From: an uncultured Clostridia bacterium
Lineage (GTDB): Bacteria; Bacillota; Clostridia; Oscillospirales; Ruminococcaceae
Length of the DNA stretch: 64,000 bases
Assembly: GCA_947589215.1 (NCBI GenBank)
Contig: CANQCL010000001.1
Location: 124,001 to 188,000 of the forward strand
Reading direction: 5' to 3'
Of the stretch, positions 56,147 through 64,000 are shown in pieces. Every line of letters starts with the position of its first letter. Positions within the stretch are counted from its first letter, which is position 1. A program made the position numbers and the translations under genes. The notes under the pieces were generated by a model. The model had not been told where the DNA came from. It ran no database searches and saw only the letters and a list, made by a program, of their open reading frames with translations.

Positions 56147-56638
56147 TTAAATTTTTACTCCTGCTTTCTGTTCTCCTGCCTCTTGCATATCTTCTCTTGC
56201 CTCTGGCTTCTTGCTTCTTGCTTCTGACTTTTGGCTTCTTGCCTCTAATAGCAAATCTCTTATTTCAGTTAAAAGTGAGATGTCGGTAACAACTTCGACA
56301 GCTTCTTCTTTTGGTTCTTCGGTTTTCTTTTTTCCGAGCTCCTGCGCCTTGTTTACTGCTTTGACAAGCAAGAACACAGTAAACGAAATAAGCAAAAAGC
56401 TTACTATCGCATTTATAAAGCTGCCTATACCAAATCCGCCGGGAGCCCAGTCTGCAAACTTTTCGATACCGGCTTTTTTTAATATTATTCCTATGATCGG
56501 CGTCAAAAGATCCTCAACCAAAGACGTTACTATAGCAGTAAATGCAGAACCTATAATCAATCCTACTGCCAGGTCGAGAACATTACCTCTTGAAATAAAC
56601 TGCTTAAATTCGGCAATAAAACCTTTTTTCTTATCCAT
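56147..56638 (-). CDS. mscL: Large-conductance mechanosensitive channel MscL with repeat-derived tail
   Basis: 163 residues from the ATG at 56638 (GGAGGAG 6 nt upstream). MscL fold: FIAEFKQFISRGNVLDLAVG LIIGSAF, TPIIGIILKKAGIEK, FGIGSFINAIVSFLLISFTV FLLVKAVNKA, and the end of the usual protein LLTEIRDLLLEARS. It is an emergency osmotic valve. From residue about 131 the tail EARSQKSEARSKKPEARED and the following AGEQKAGVKI are encoded by the dispersed AAGCAAGAAGC repeat, so the gene has been extended by the repeat. Confidence 0.94.
   Translation of the reverse strand: MDKKKGFIAEFKQFISRGNVLDLAVGLIIGSAFTAIVTSLVEDLLTPIIGIILKKAGIEKFADWAPGGFGIGSFINAIVSFLLISFTVFLLVKAVNKAQELGKKKTEEPKEEAVEVVTDISLLTEIRDLLLEARSQKSEARSKKPEAREDMQEAGEQKAGVKI
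56155..56250. repeat. Dispersed CTTGCCTCTTGC repeat inside mscL
   Basis: TCTTGCCTCTGGCTTCTTGC, TTCTTGCTTCTGACTTTTGG and CTTCTTGCCTCTAATAG, the same unit as intergenic copies at 25290, 34820 and 38540, but here in coding sequence. Confidence 0.8.
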
Positions 56639-56782
56639 TTTTCGCTCCTCCATAACTATTTAAAGTCAAATTAAAATATTTTTTTAACATAATGCAGTAT
56701 ATCATATTTTATTTGACATTTCAATCTTTATTACGACATAAATACACCGTGCTGACGCATACCAGCAAAGCGGTATTTATTC

Positions 56783-56811
56783 TTGCATTTTAATGCCAAA
56801 GGTAGTATAAT
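56783..56811 (+). promoter_or_regulatory. Promoter of the MraY-like gene
   Basis: TTGCAT (56783-56788) and TATAAT (56806-56811), 17 bp, 33 bp upstream of the GTG start. Confidence 0.7.
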
Positions 56812-56843
56812 AAATTGAAATATGTTAAAGAGGATGATGTTTA

Positions 56844-57818
56844 GTGCTTCGCAATCTTATACCTGAGCAATTTTCAAATATTTACTATGGCATTTTAGTT
56901 CTTGCCAGCTTTTTTATTACCTTTGGAGGTATAAAGCTTTTCAGAGGTTCTCTGCCGAAAGACAAGGGCAGAGAGTTTGCTTTAAACGGCAAGCTCTCGG
57001 AAGGAAAGCCTCGAGGAGCGGGTATTATACTTATAATAGCATTTATACTGTCATCTGTTTTGTTTGTTCCGCTTGATTTGGAGCTTATTATTTACCTTGC
57101 TTTGATTTTTATTGAAATGATGAGCGGATATTTAGACGACGCTGCAAAGGTGCCTTGGGGAGAGTACAAAAAAGGCTTTATCGACCTTGTTGTAGCAGTC
57201 GGAGTTTCTGTTACATACTACACATTCAACGGCAGTGTGATAAACTTCGCTATGCTTGGTATAAGGGGAGTGAAAATTCCTGCTGTATTGTTTATAATAC
57301 TCGGTGTGATACTTGTCTGGGCGGCTATAAACGTAACAAACTGCTCGGACGGAGTTGACGGGCTTTGCGGAAGCCTGACATCTATTTCTCTAATAACGGC
57401 ATATATTATGCTTCTCTTCTTGGGAAAAGGACAGAGCTATCGTTCGATGCTGCTTATTATAATAATCTGCGTTTTTACATACCTGTGGTTCAACGCATCT
57501 CCGAGCAAGCTTCTTATGGGCGACGCAGGTTCAAGAGCGCTGGGTGTTATTCTTGCAATTTCGCTTTTGCAGACAGGCTCGCCTGTTACTTTCATTTTTG
57601 TGGCGTTTATGCTTATACTCGACGGCGGACTAGGCTTGATAAAAGTAAGCGCTATCAGGTATTTAAAGCTTAAAAACTTTATGAGAGATATCAGAACTCC
57701 CATTCACGACCAGATGAGAAAGGTAAAAGACTGGAGCGATACTCAGGTCGTATTCAGATTCAGCATTTTGCAGATAATCATTTCATTAGTTGTTATTGCG
57801 TTTTCTCTTAAAATTTAG
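56844..57818 (+). CDS. MraY-like phospho-sugar transferase (MraY/WecA superfamily)
   Basis: 324 residues from a GTG start with AGAGG upstream. About nine membrane helices. Superfamily motifs: KPRGAGIILIIAFILS, GYLDDAAKV (Asp pair), NVTNCSDGVDGLCGSLTSIS, LLMGDAGSRALGVILAISLL and IRTPIHDQMRK (HxxH-like region). It transfers a UDP-linked phospho-sugar to undecaprenyl phosphate. MraY proper lies in mur clusters; this lone copy lacks mur neighbours and could be a second MraY or feed another envelope polymer. Confidence 0.85.
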   Translation: MLRNLIPEQFSNIYYGILVLASFFITFGGIKLFRGSLPKDKGREFALNGKLSEGKPRGAGIILIIAFILSSVLFVPLDLELIIYLALIFIEMMSGYLDDAAKVPWGEYKKGFIDLVVAVGVSVTYYTFNGSVINFAMLGIRGVKIPAVLFIILGVILVWAAINVTNCSDGVDGLCGSLTSISLITAYIMLLFLGKGQSYRSMLLIIIICVFTYLWFNASPSKLLMGDAGSRALGVILAISLLQTGSPVTFIFVAFMLILDGGLGLIKVSAIRYLKLKNFMRDIRTPIHDQMRKVKDWSDTQVVFRFSILQIIISLVVIAFSLKI

Positions 57819-57868
57819 TTTCTCTCAAAACGCTTATATAACATACTTTATTTTGGCAACAAGTATAT

Positions 57869-57897
57869 TTAACTGCAAACAGCTTAACTTATACAAT
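57869..57897 (+). promoter_or_regulatory. pulA promoter
   Basis: TTAACT (57869-57874) and TACAAT (57892-57897), 17-bp spacing, just upstream of the ATG at 57924. Confidence 0.6.
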
Positions 57898-57923
57898 AAG
57901 TAACTTTAAGGATAGATAAATTA

Positions 57924-59891
57924 ATGAATATTCAGGATTATGAAAAATTCGATAGGGAGAACGCATATTTCGGCAATGATTTAGGGGCTTTGATCATTGA
58001 TGATAAAACTCAGTTCAAGGTTTGGGCTCCAAATTCAACTGCCGTTTTTTTAAATTTATACAGCGATGGCGAAGGCGGAAGTCCTTATGAGATCACAACT
58101 ATGCAAAAGCTTGAAAAAGGCGTCTGGACGGCAACTATTTCAAAAAATCTTGACGGAGTTTTTTACACCTACACTTTTGAATACGGAGGTCACCGAACGG
58201 AAACCATAGACATTTACGCAAAGGCGTGCGGGGTAAACGGAGACAGAGGAGCTGTTGTTGATCTCAAGACGACCGACCCTAAAGGCTGGGATAAGGTAAA
58301 AAAGCCCGAATGCAAAAGCCCTTGCGACGCTGTTATTTACGAAACAAACGTAAGGGATTTTTCAATTGATAAATCCAGCGGAGTGAGTGAGAAATATCGG
58401 GGTAGGTTTTTGGCTTTCACCGAAAACGGAACTTCTTATAAAGGTACAAAAACCTGCCTTGAGCATTTAAAGTCTTTGGGCATTACTCATATTCATCTTC
58501 TCCCTGTGTTTGACTTTGCAACTATCGACGAGAAAATTCCTATAACTGAAAACAAAAACTACAACTGGGGCTATGACCCGAAAAATTACAACTGCTTAGA
58601 AGGCTCATATTCAACAGATCCTTATGACCCGAAGGTTCGGATAAGAGAGTTTAAGGAAATGGTCAAGTCGCTCCACGAAAACGATATCGGCGTAATTATG
58701 GACGTGGTTTACAACCATACTTACGAGAGCGAGAAATCGTCCTTTCACAGAACCTTTCCGTTTTATTACCACAGAACGGCTCACAACTGGTTTTCAAACG
58801 GTTCAGGCTGCGGAAACGAGTTAGCATCTGAGCGTGCGATGGTAAGAAAATATATATTGGATTCTGTTGAATTTTGGGCAAGAGAGTATAAAATAGACGG
58901 CTTTAGGTTTGATCTTATGGGACTTATTGATATCGAAACCGTCAACTTGATAAGGGATAAGCTGAATGAGATAGACCCTCAGATATTAATGTACGGCGAG
59001 GGCTGGACGGGCGGAGAATCCCCTTTGCCATCGGCAAAGCTCGCTTATAAATGGAACTCTTATCAGTTTGCAAGAGTAGGTCTTTTCAACGACAATATAA
59101 GAGACGCCGTAAAAGGGGCAGTTTTCAACATCTATGATAAGGGTTATGTAAGTGGTAATCTTCTCACTGCAAATGTAATAAAGAGAGGTCTTGCAGGAAG
59201 TATTCCGCACAGCCAGTTAAACGGAAATGACGAAGCCTGCTTTGCTTACAATCCTACTCAGTCGATAAACTACTGTGAGGCTCACGACAATCACACTCTT
59301 TGGGACAAGCTGACAGTCAGCGCAGAGCATTTTACCGACAACGAGCGTGTGAAAATGGACAAGCTCGCAGCGGCTATTGTTATTCTGTCGCAGGGGGTTC
59401 CCTTTTTAGAGCTTGGACAGGATTTTCTGCGTTCAAAGCCGACAGTTTTAAACGAACGTGAAACCTTAGACAACAAATACATTTCCTACAGCGGGAACAG
59501 CTACAATGCTCCTGATGAGACAAACTCGATAAAGTGGGATCAGAAAAAAGATAATATAAGCGTTTTTGAGTATTACAAAAAACTCATTGCGATTAGAAAA
59601 AAATATCCTCAGTTAAGGCTTTCCAAAAGAGAAGATGTTGAAGCGCATATGAGATTTTTTGACACGGGAGATAATAATATTATAGGCTTTTCTCTTACAA
59701 GTCCGATAGCTGAAGATAAGTCTGTCATTACGTTATTGTTAAATCCCTATACAGATACAAGGTCTGCAAGGCTGCCCGAAGGCGAATATACCATTATATT
59801 AGATTCAAACGAAAAAGCTGAAGTTTATAACAGCGTATCAAATAATATTATTATTGACTCAATATCCGCTGTTGTTCTGTTGAAAAAATAA
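57924..59891 (+). CDS. pulA: Type I pullulanase (GH13)
   Basis: 655 residues, no signal peptide, so cytosolic. N-terminal CBM48 (about 25-100: TQFKVWAPNSTAVFLNLYSD), then GH13 with the pullulanase motif YNWGYDPKNYN and the four conserved regions DVVYNHTYE, GFRFDLMGLID (nucleophile Asp), YGEGWTGG (acid/base Glu) and NYCEAHDNHTLWDK. It cleaves alpha-1,6 branches of imported maltodextrins or glycogen. Normal length; single-gene transcript with its own promoter and terminator. Confidence 0.96.
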   Translation: MNIQDYEKFDRENAYFGNDLGALIIDDKTQFKVWAPNSTAVFLNLYSDGEGGSPYEITTMQKLEKGVWTATISKNLDGVFYTYTFEYGGHRTETIDIYAKACGVNGDRGAVVDLKTTDPKGWDKVKKPECKSPCDAVIYETNVRDFSIDKSSGVSEKYRGRFLAFTENGTSYKGTKTCLEHLKSLGITHIHLLPVFDFATIDEKIPITENKNYNWGYDPKNYNCLEGSYSTDPYDPKVRIREFKEMVKSLHENDIGVIMDVVYNHTYESEKSSFHRTFPFYYHRTAHNWFSNGSGCGNELASERAMVRKYILDSVEFWAREYKIDGFRFDLMGLIDIETVNLIRDKLNEIDPQILMYGEGWTGGESPLPSAKLAYKWNSYQFARVGLFNDNIRDAVKGAVFNIYDKGYVSGNLLTANVIKRGLAGSIPHSQLNGNDEACFAYNPTQSINYCEAHDNHTLWDKLTVSAEHFTDNERVKMDKLAAAIVILSQGVPFLELGQDFLRSKPTVLNERETLDNKYISYSGNSYNAPDETNSIKWDQKKDNISVFEYYKKLIAIRKKYPQLRLSKREDVEAHMRFFDTGDNNIIGFSLTSPIAEDKSVITLLLNPYTDTRSARLPEGEYTIILDSNEKAEVYNSVSNNIIIDSISAVVLLKK

Positions 59892-59938
59892 TAGATAAAA
59901 GGCTATCTAATCTAAATATACTTAAAGAGGCAAAAAGC

Positions 59939-59976
59939 AAAACCGCCCGAGTGTTCCTGCACCCGAGCGGTTTTTT
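59939..59976 (+). terminator. Terminator after pulA
   Basis: AAAACCGC and GCGGTTTTTT (59939-59976) with inner GTG/CAC pairs; serves pulA and, from the other side, the GH5 gene. Confidence 0.85.
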
Positions 59977-60006
59977 ATATACATATTGAAATATTTATAA
60001 AGGCAA

Positions 60007-62070
60007 TTATTTAGTCTTTTTCTTAACTACCTTTGACCACTTTCCAACATACTTCTTACCGTTTACAGTCTTAAATGCTCTTACCTTTACATAGTACATC
60101 TTTTTAGCTTTTAACTTTTTAATAGTTGCCTTATTCTTTTTGACTGTAGCAGTCTTTTTGCCTTTTGTGAACTTATTGTTTGTTGCCGCTTTTACCTCAT
60201 AGCCTGTTGCTCCGCTTACCTTTTTCCAGCTTACATTTAATTTCTTTTTCTTTGCTGTAACCTTTACACTTTTAACCTTTGCAGGTTTAGTTACGTTTGT
60301 AACAGCCGGCAGTGTTGTTGTTTTCGTTGGAGCCGCTGTCGTTGGAGCCGGCTTAGGCGTTGTTGATGAAGGCTCTGTAAGAGCAGGCGCCGGAGTCGGC
60401 TTATTAGACTTATCTATAGTCTTAATAACATTTCCGCTTGCGTCAAGGAATTCAACACGTCTGATTAAGAACACATAGTCCGTAGCCTCTTTCCATGATG
60501 AAGTTTGCATATAGATATAGTAAGCGTCGCCTGTTTTTATCGGGTTTTTCAGACTCAATACCGATTCACATTCAGTAACGCCGGTCAAATCACTATCACC
60601 TTGTACAATAGCAGACGTTTTTGTTCCCGCAACGTTTGAAGAAAGCTGTACACTTGTATAAGCGTTAAAAGCTACCTTTGACTCACAGTCAAATACATAT
60701 CTAACTTGTGCCGCACCGTTTATTTCCTCATCTGCAATGCCCGAAACGACAAGTGTGTTTTCTCTGTACATGATTTCGGCAAGCGCTTCATCCCTTGATA
60801 TAGGAGGAATTATCTCAGGTGCAGGCTCAGCCTCACCCTTGTATGCATCCATAATTGCGGCGATTATTTCCGGCTGAGTTACTTTCAATTCTTTTCTGTC
60901 AAACAGTGCAAAGCCTGTTCCTCCGTTCCAGCCGTTATCCCAATAAACAGTGATCATACCTCTTGATCTTGCGGCTTTACATACCTCGCTTGCATATAAA
61001 ATACGGGAATTTTTATTTTGCGGATTACCAAAAAAGTTTCCTCTATCGTTGCTCCAATCTTGAGTCTTGTCTATAGAGCCATATTCGCCGATAACCACAG
61101 GATATCCTTTTTGAACAAACGTAGCATAACATCTTGTAAAAGTATCTCGCAATGACTTGATTTGGGTATCTGTTCCCCATGTAGTAGTTTGCGTATCCTC
61201 TTGTCCGCAGAAGTCATAAGGATCATAATAGTGTACCGAAATCATTATTCTCTGCTCGTTTTCAGGAATTGAAGCGTCTCTGTTTGTATCTGTAGGCAGT
61301 TCAAATCCGTAATCTCCTACTGTTAATTCGATATTTGTATTCCAACCCGGAATCAATAGCCATCTCTTGGCGTTGTTGCCCTCTTCTGCTCCCGTTTTAC
61401 GAACAGTATCTACAAAGATCTGGTTATATTTGTTTATGTTTGCATAATATGTACGGTCAACCGGTGCACCATAAGTTACACCGTCAAATTCCTCGTTCAT
61501 TGACTCAAAGATAAGATGCTCGTCATATGTTTTGAATTTTTCTGCTATCTGTCTCCAGCAAGCCTCATACTTAGCCTTGATTGCAGGCTGCTCACTATCT
61601 GGAGCATTACATAACAGCCATGCGCCGTTAGCTACCATTGAGGTGTAACCGTCGCCGTGCATATTGATTATTGCGTAAAGTCCCTCCGCAAGAGCCATAT
61701 CGACAACTTCTTGAATTCTGTCAAGCCATGCGGCGTTGATAGTATATTCAGGCGCAGCGCCGATCTTTGTAAAATAGGACACAGGGATTCTTACACTTTT
61801 GAAACCTGCTTCTTTAATTGTTTTAAATATTTGCTCCGTAATTACAGGGTTGCCCCATGCCGTTTCTTCCGGAGTTTTTCCGTTGACAGCCTCCAACTGA
61901 TTTCCTAAATTCCAGCCGGGCTGCATAGCCTCAGTAATCTGCTGTTGATTCAAATCATCAAAAACGTCATTTGCAGGTTCTTCCGCAATAGTTGAAAATG
62001 CAGAGAATGACATAGCACTTACAGACACTACAACTGCTGAAATTCCAGCTATTATTCTTTTAAGTTTCAT
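60007..62070 (-). CDS. Secreted GH5 endoglucanase with C-terminal linker and Fn3 domain
   Basis: 687 residues. Signal peptide (1-30). GH5 catalytic domain (about 45-400): QPGWNLGNQLEAVN, SVRIPVSYFTKIG, NMHGDGYTS, FESMNEEFDG (acid/base Glu), PVVIGEYGSIDK (nucleophile Glu), TVYWDNGWNG. A beta-rich module follows (about 430-555, like the one ending the neighbour). Then a Pro/Thr linker (560-595) and a Lys-rich Fn3 (600-687: KKKKLNVSWKKVSGATGYEV). No dockerin. Cleaves beta-glucans, subfamily not assigned. RBS AAAGGAAAT. Confidence 0.94.
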   Translation of the reverse strand: MKLKRIIAGISAVVVSVSAMSFSAFSTIAEEPANDVFDDLNQQQITEAMQPGWNLGNQLEAVNGKTPEETAWGNPVITEQIFKTIKEAGFKSVRIPVSYFTKIGAAPEYTINAAWLDRIQEVVDMALAEGLYAIINMHGDGYTSMVANGAWLLCNAPDSEQPAIKAKYEACWRQIAEKFKTYDEHLIFESMNEEFDGVTYGAPVDRTYYANINKYNQIFVDTVRKTGAEEGNNAKRWLLIPGWNTNIELTVGDYGFELPTDTNRDASIPENEQRIMISVHYYDPYDFCGQEDTQTTTWGTDTQIKSLRDTFTRCYATFVQKGYPVVIGEYGSIDKTQDWSNDRGNFFGNPQNKNSRILYASEVCKAARSRGMITVYWDNGWNGGTGFALFDRKELKVTQPEIIAAIMDAYKGEAEPAPEIIPPISRDEALAEIMYRENTLVVSGIADEEINGAAQVRYVFDCESKVAFNAYTSVQLSSNVAGTKTSAIVQGDSDLTGVTECESVLSLKNPIKTGDAYYIYMQTSSWKEATDYVFLIRRVEFLDASGNVIKTIDKSNKPTPAPALTEPSSTTPKPAPTTAAPTKTTTLPAVTNVTKPAKVKSVKVTAKKKKLNVSWKKVSGATGYEVKAATNNKFTKGKKTATVKKNKATIKKLKAKKMYYVKVRAFKTVNGKKYVGKWSKVVKKKTK

Positions 62071-62135
62071 AGCAATTTCCTTTCTTGATTTTTAATTTTT
62101 GTTTGTTTTTAAGCATACAATATTTGCTTATGATT

Positions 62136-62165
62136 ATTATACAATAACTTTATACCCAAAGTCAA
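62136..62165 (-). promoter_or_regulatory. Promoter of the Fn3-bearing GH5 gene
   Basis: TTGACT (62160-62165) and TATAAT (62136-62141), 18-bp spacing, about 65 bp upstream of the ATG. Confidence 0.7.
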
Positions 62166-62183
62166 TAATTTTATTTATTTTTC

Positions 62184-62224
62184 CAAAAAAATCAGAAGTA
62201 AGTTTCTTGTCCTACCTCTGATCT
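62184..62224 (-). terminator. Terminator after the upstream GH5 gene
   Basis: ATCAGAAGTA (62191-62200) and TACCTCTGAT (62213-62222) pair with one G-U; T run on minus. It separates the two GH5 genes, so each is its own transcription unit. Confidence 0.82.
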
Positions 62225-62243
62225 TTCTTATTAAAAATTCTAA

Positions 62244-63851
62244 CTACTTGTTTGACTTATCAATAGTTTTAATAACATTTTCGTTTGAATCAAGGAACTC
62301 AAGACTTCTTATTAAAAATACATAGTCGCTGGCATTTGCCCAAGAGACTGTATACGCTGATATGCTGTAGCTATCGCCTTGATTAATTGTATTAGTAAGA
62401 TTTAAAACTGCCGTTAAATTAGTAACTCCCGTATCATAACTTTTTCCTCTAACACTAGCCTGTGAACTCGTTCCGGCAATCGTAGACGAAAGGTTAAGAT
62501 ATGTATATTTGTTAAAAGAAACATCCGAAGCACAGTCAAAGATGCATCTCACCTTAACAGCGCCAGCCATTGATGCGTCAGCCGTTCCGCTTGCTAATTC
62601 AGTAGCGTTTTTTGTGCTGTAGATCACCGCAAGAGCATTATCCTTTGTCATAATATCGGGAGCTGGCTCGGGGTTTCCGCTGAATGCACTCATTATTGCA
62701 TTGATTATTCCCTGCTGAGTTACTTGATAAGACCATCTCTCGAATAAGCCAAATGCGTCAGCGCCTGAATTGTTTCCGTTGTTATCCCAAATAACAGGTA
62801 TCATTCCTCTGCTTCTTGCAGCCTTGCATACCTCGCTTACAAAAGTTATTCTGCTGCTTTCGTTATACTTGTTTACTGCTCCGTATTCACCTACAACTAC
62901 TGGATAGCCCTTTATAACAAATGATGAATAGCATTTTGTAAACAAATCCTGCAAAACTTGCTTTTCAGAATCTGTTCCCCATGTTGTTTTATTCCAAGAG
63001 CCGTCTCCGCAGAAATCCCAAGGATTATAGTAGTGTACAGATATCATTATCCTCTTTTCATCAGAAGGGATTGTATCGTCCCTATTTTTATCTGTCGGCA
63101 TAACAAATCCGTAATTTCCCGTTGTATACTCAATATCTGTATTCCAGCCGGGTATAAGAAGCCACCTTTTAGCATTATTTCCGCCTGTTTTACGTACAGT
63201 ATCAACAAAAATCTGATTATAATCATTTATATTATTGTAGTATGTACGATTAGGCGCTGTGTATGTACCGTCAAACTCCTCATTCATTGACTCAAAAATA
63301 AGATGTTCGTCACAGTCGTTTAAGCTTTGTGCAATCTGCTCCCAGACAGCTGCATATTTCTCCTTTATTGCAGCCTGCTGGTCACTGGAAGCATTGCATA
63401 ACAGCCACGAGCCTGATACCGTAGTGTAGCCGTCGCCGTGCATATTGATTATTACATAAAGACCCTCAGATAATGCCATTTTAACAACTGTTCTAATTCT
63501 GCTTAGCCACGTAGCGTCAATGGTATAGCTTGGAGCCGCACCTATCTTCGACAGATAAGATATAGGGATTCTTACATTTTTAAATCCTGCGTTTTTTACC
63601 ATTTGAAACGTTTGCTGCGTAATTTCGGGATTTCCCCATGCCGTTTCGCTTGGTACTCCGTTACTAGACGCCTCAAGTTGATTTCCTAAATTCCAGCCCG
63701 GACCCATAGCCTCTGTAATTTGTGTTTGATTGAGATCATCAAAAACATTGTCCGCAGTGTAAGCCGTAACGTTAGAAACAGCTGAAAATGATAAAGCGCT
63801 TATTGACATTACAACTGCTGAAATTCCGGCTAGTATTCTTCTAAATTTCAT
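62244..63851 (-). CDS. Secreted GH5 endoglucanase, tandem paralogue without Fn3
   Basis: 535 residues. Signal peptide (1-31) alike to the neighbour. GH5 domain with GPGWNLGNQLEASSNG, NVRIPISYLSKIG, NMHGDGYTT, FESMNEEFDG (acid/base Glu), PVVVGEYGAV (nucleophile Glu) and IPVIWDNNGN. The C-terminal beta module (about 415-535) ends LEFLDSNENVIKTIDKSNK, the same point where the neighbour continues into its linker and Fn3. A tandem duplication with later gain or loss of the anchor. RBS AAAGGAAA. Confidence 0.94.
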   Translation of the reverse strand: MKFRRILAGISAVVMSISALSFSAVSNVTAYTADNVFDDLNQTQITEAMGPGWNLGNQLEASSNGVPSETAWGNPEITQQTFQMVKNAGFKNVRIPISYLSKIGAAPSYTIDATWLSRIRTVVKMALSEGLYVIINMHGDGYTTVSGSWLLCNASSDQQAAIKEKYAAVWEQIAQSLNDCDEHLIFESMNEEFDGTYTAPNRTYYNNINDYNQIFVDTVRKTGGNNAKRWLLIPGWNTDIEYTTGNYGFVMPTDKNRDDTIPSDEKRIMISVHYYNPWDFCGDGSWNKTTWGTDSEKQVLQDLFTKCYSSFVIKGYPVVVGEYGAVNKYNESSRITFVSEVCKAARSRGMIPVIWDNNGNNSGADAFGLFERWSYQVTQQGIINAIMSAFSGNPEPAPDIMTKDNALAVIYSTKNATELASGTADASMAGAVKVRCIFDCASDVSFNKYTYLNLSSTIAGTSSQASVRGKSYDTGVTNLTAVLNLTNTINQGDSYSISAYTVSWANASDYVFLIRSLEFLDSNENVIKTIDKSNK

Positions 63852-63909
63852 GTTATTTTCCTTTCATTTGATAAATTTTATAATATTTGTAAAATATTTT
63901 ACAATCAAC

Positions 63910-63938
63910 ATTATACATATATTGTAATCTAAAGTTAA
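63910..63938 (-). promoter_or_regulatory. Promoter of the second GH5 gene
   Basis: TTAACT (63933-63938) and TATAAT (63910-63915), 17-bp spacing. It resembles the other GH5 promoter in sequence (RTTAACTTTAG versus ATTGACTTTGG). Confidence 0.65.
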
Positions 63939-64000
63939 TAATTCTTATTAATTTTTTATAAACAATATATGTATAGCTTTTATTGACTTAATTATATTAA

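Noticed and set aside
1-64000. tRNA, rRNA, tmRNA and T-box elements
   Set aside because: None recognised on either strand on reading; a covariance-model scan could still find a weak one.

Overview
The window reads as low-GC chromosomal DNA from an anaerobic gut Clostridium-class bacterium, most likely a Ruminococcus-type member of the Oscillospiraceae. The basis is the gene content: two secreted family-5 glucanases with Thr/Pro linkers and Lys-rich fibronectin-III modules, a cytosolic pullulanase, MurT/GatD, FeoA-FeoA-FeoB with a Cys-rich partner, the sporulation genes spoVAC and spoVT, and strong TTGACA/TATAAT promoters. No rRNA, tRNA, CRISPR array or insertion-sequence transposase was seen. 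The species call is inference.

Layout. 1-7300: a minus-strand operon of VTC-type polyphosphate polymerase, DUF4956 membrane protein, CotH kinase, membrane-anchored clan-GH-A-like hydrolase, HEAT-repeat protein and a GT2 synthase cut by the window edge. Its leader carries a 14-codon ORF, a terminator, a c-di-GMP-I (GEMM) riboswitch and a second terminator, so it looks like a c-di-GMP-controlled envelope or exopolysaccharide operon. 7300-12400: accessory DNA with a ribbon-helix-helix/XRE pair, three copies of a small convergent RNA module, typA and an orphan phage-type replication gene. 12400-17400: DUF421, maf and the feo iron(II) operon with GTTAG-N6-CTAAC operators. 18000-33300: housekeeping (gatD-murT, mpg, rqcH, polA, trmN, dus, lutC-like, recG, rsmI, rimI, tsaD, a CorC/CBS protein). 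33400-38500: two more RNA modules, a second RHH/XRE locus, araB-araD and a VanY-like lipoprotein. 38700-42300: FemX-like transferase, DUF1858, trmK, nif3, DUF308. 42300-47700: surface-protein island (acyltransferase, Thr-rich lipoprotein, LRR-Fn3-transglutaminase, YD-like repeat protein, DUF4163-type protein, regulator). 48000-59900: ung, folC, cytidylate-kinase-like, spoVAC, secDF, spoVT, mscL, an MraY-like transferase, pulA. 60000-64000: two tandem GH5 enzymes.

The most striking system is a family of six near-identical, roughly 350-415 bp modules (8078-8424, 8489-8844, 11947-12288, 17636-18047, 33453-33856, 38155-38492). Each has two convergent consensus promoters, 5' transcript ends that carry the same AGAGAGTRCTGYACATG inverted repeat, a shared bidirectional terminator, and a 29-codon hydrophobic peptide gene whose Shine-Dalgarno sits in a covarying CTCCC/GGGAG hairpin. 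The opposing RNA, about 110 nt, carries its own copy of the CTCCC arm. This is the architecture of a type I toxin-antitoxin locus in a mobile-repeat-like format. Two copies have a run of three palindromes inserted in frame into the toxin.

A second theme is a composite intergenic repeat (TCCATTATCAATTATCCATT tracts, CCGCCGTTRTACAAACT, a CAGGGCTGAGCCCTG hairpin or CCGGCGGCTCGCCGG palindrome, and CTTGCCTCTTGCTTCTT tracts). It supplies stop codons or C-terminal tails to typA, ung, mscL and trmN, and abuts the -35 boxes of several promoters.
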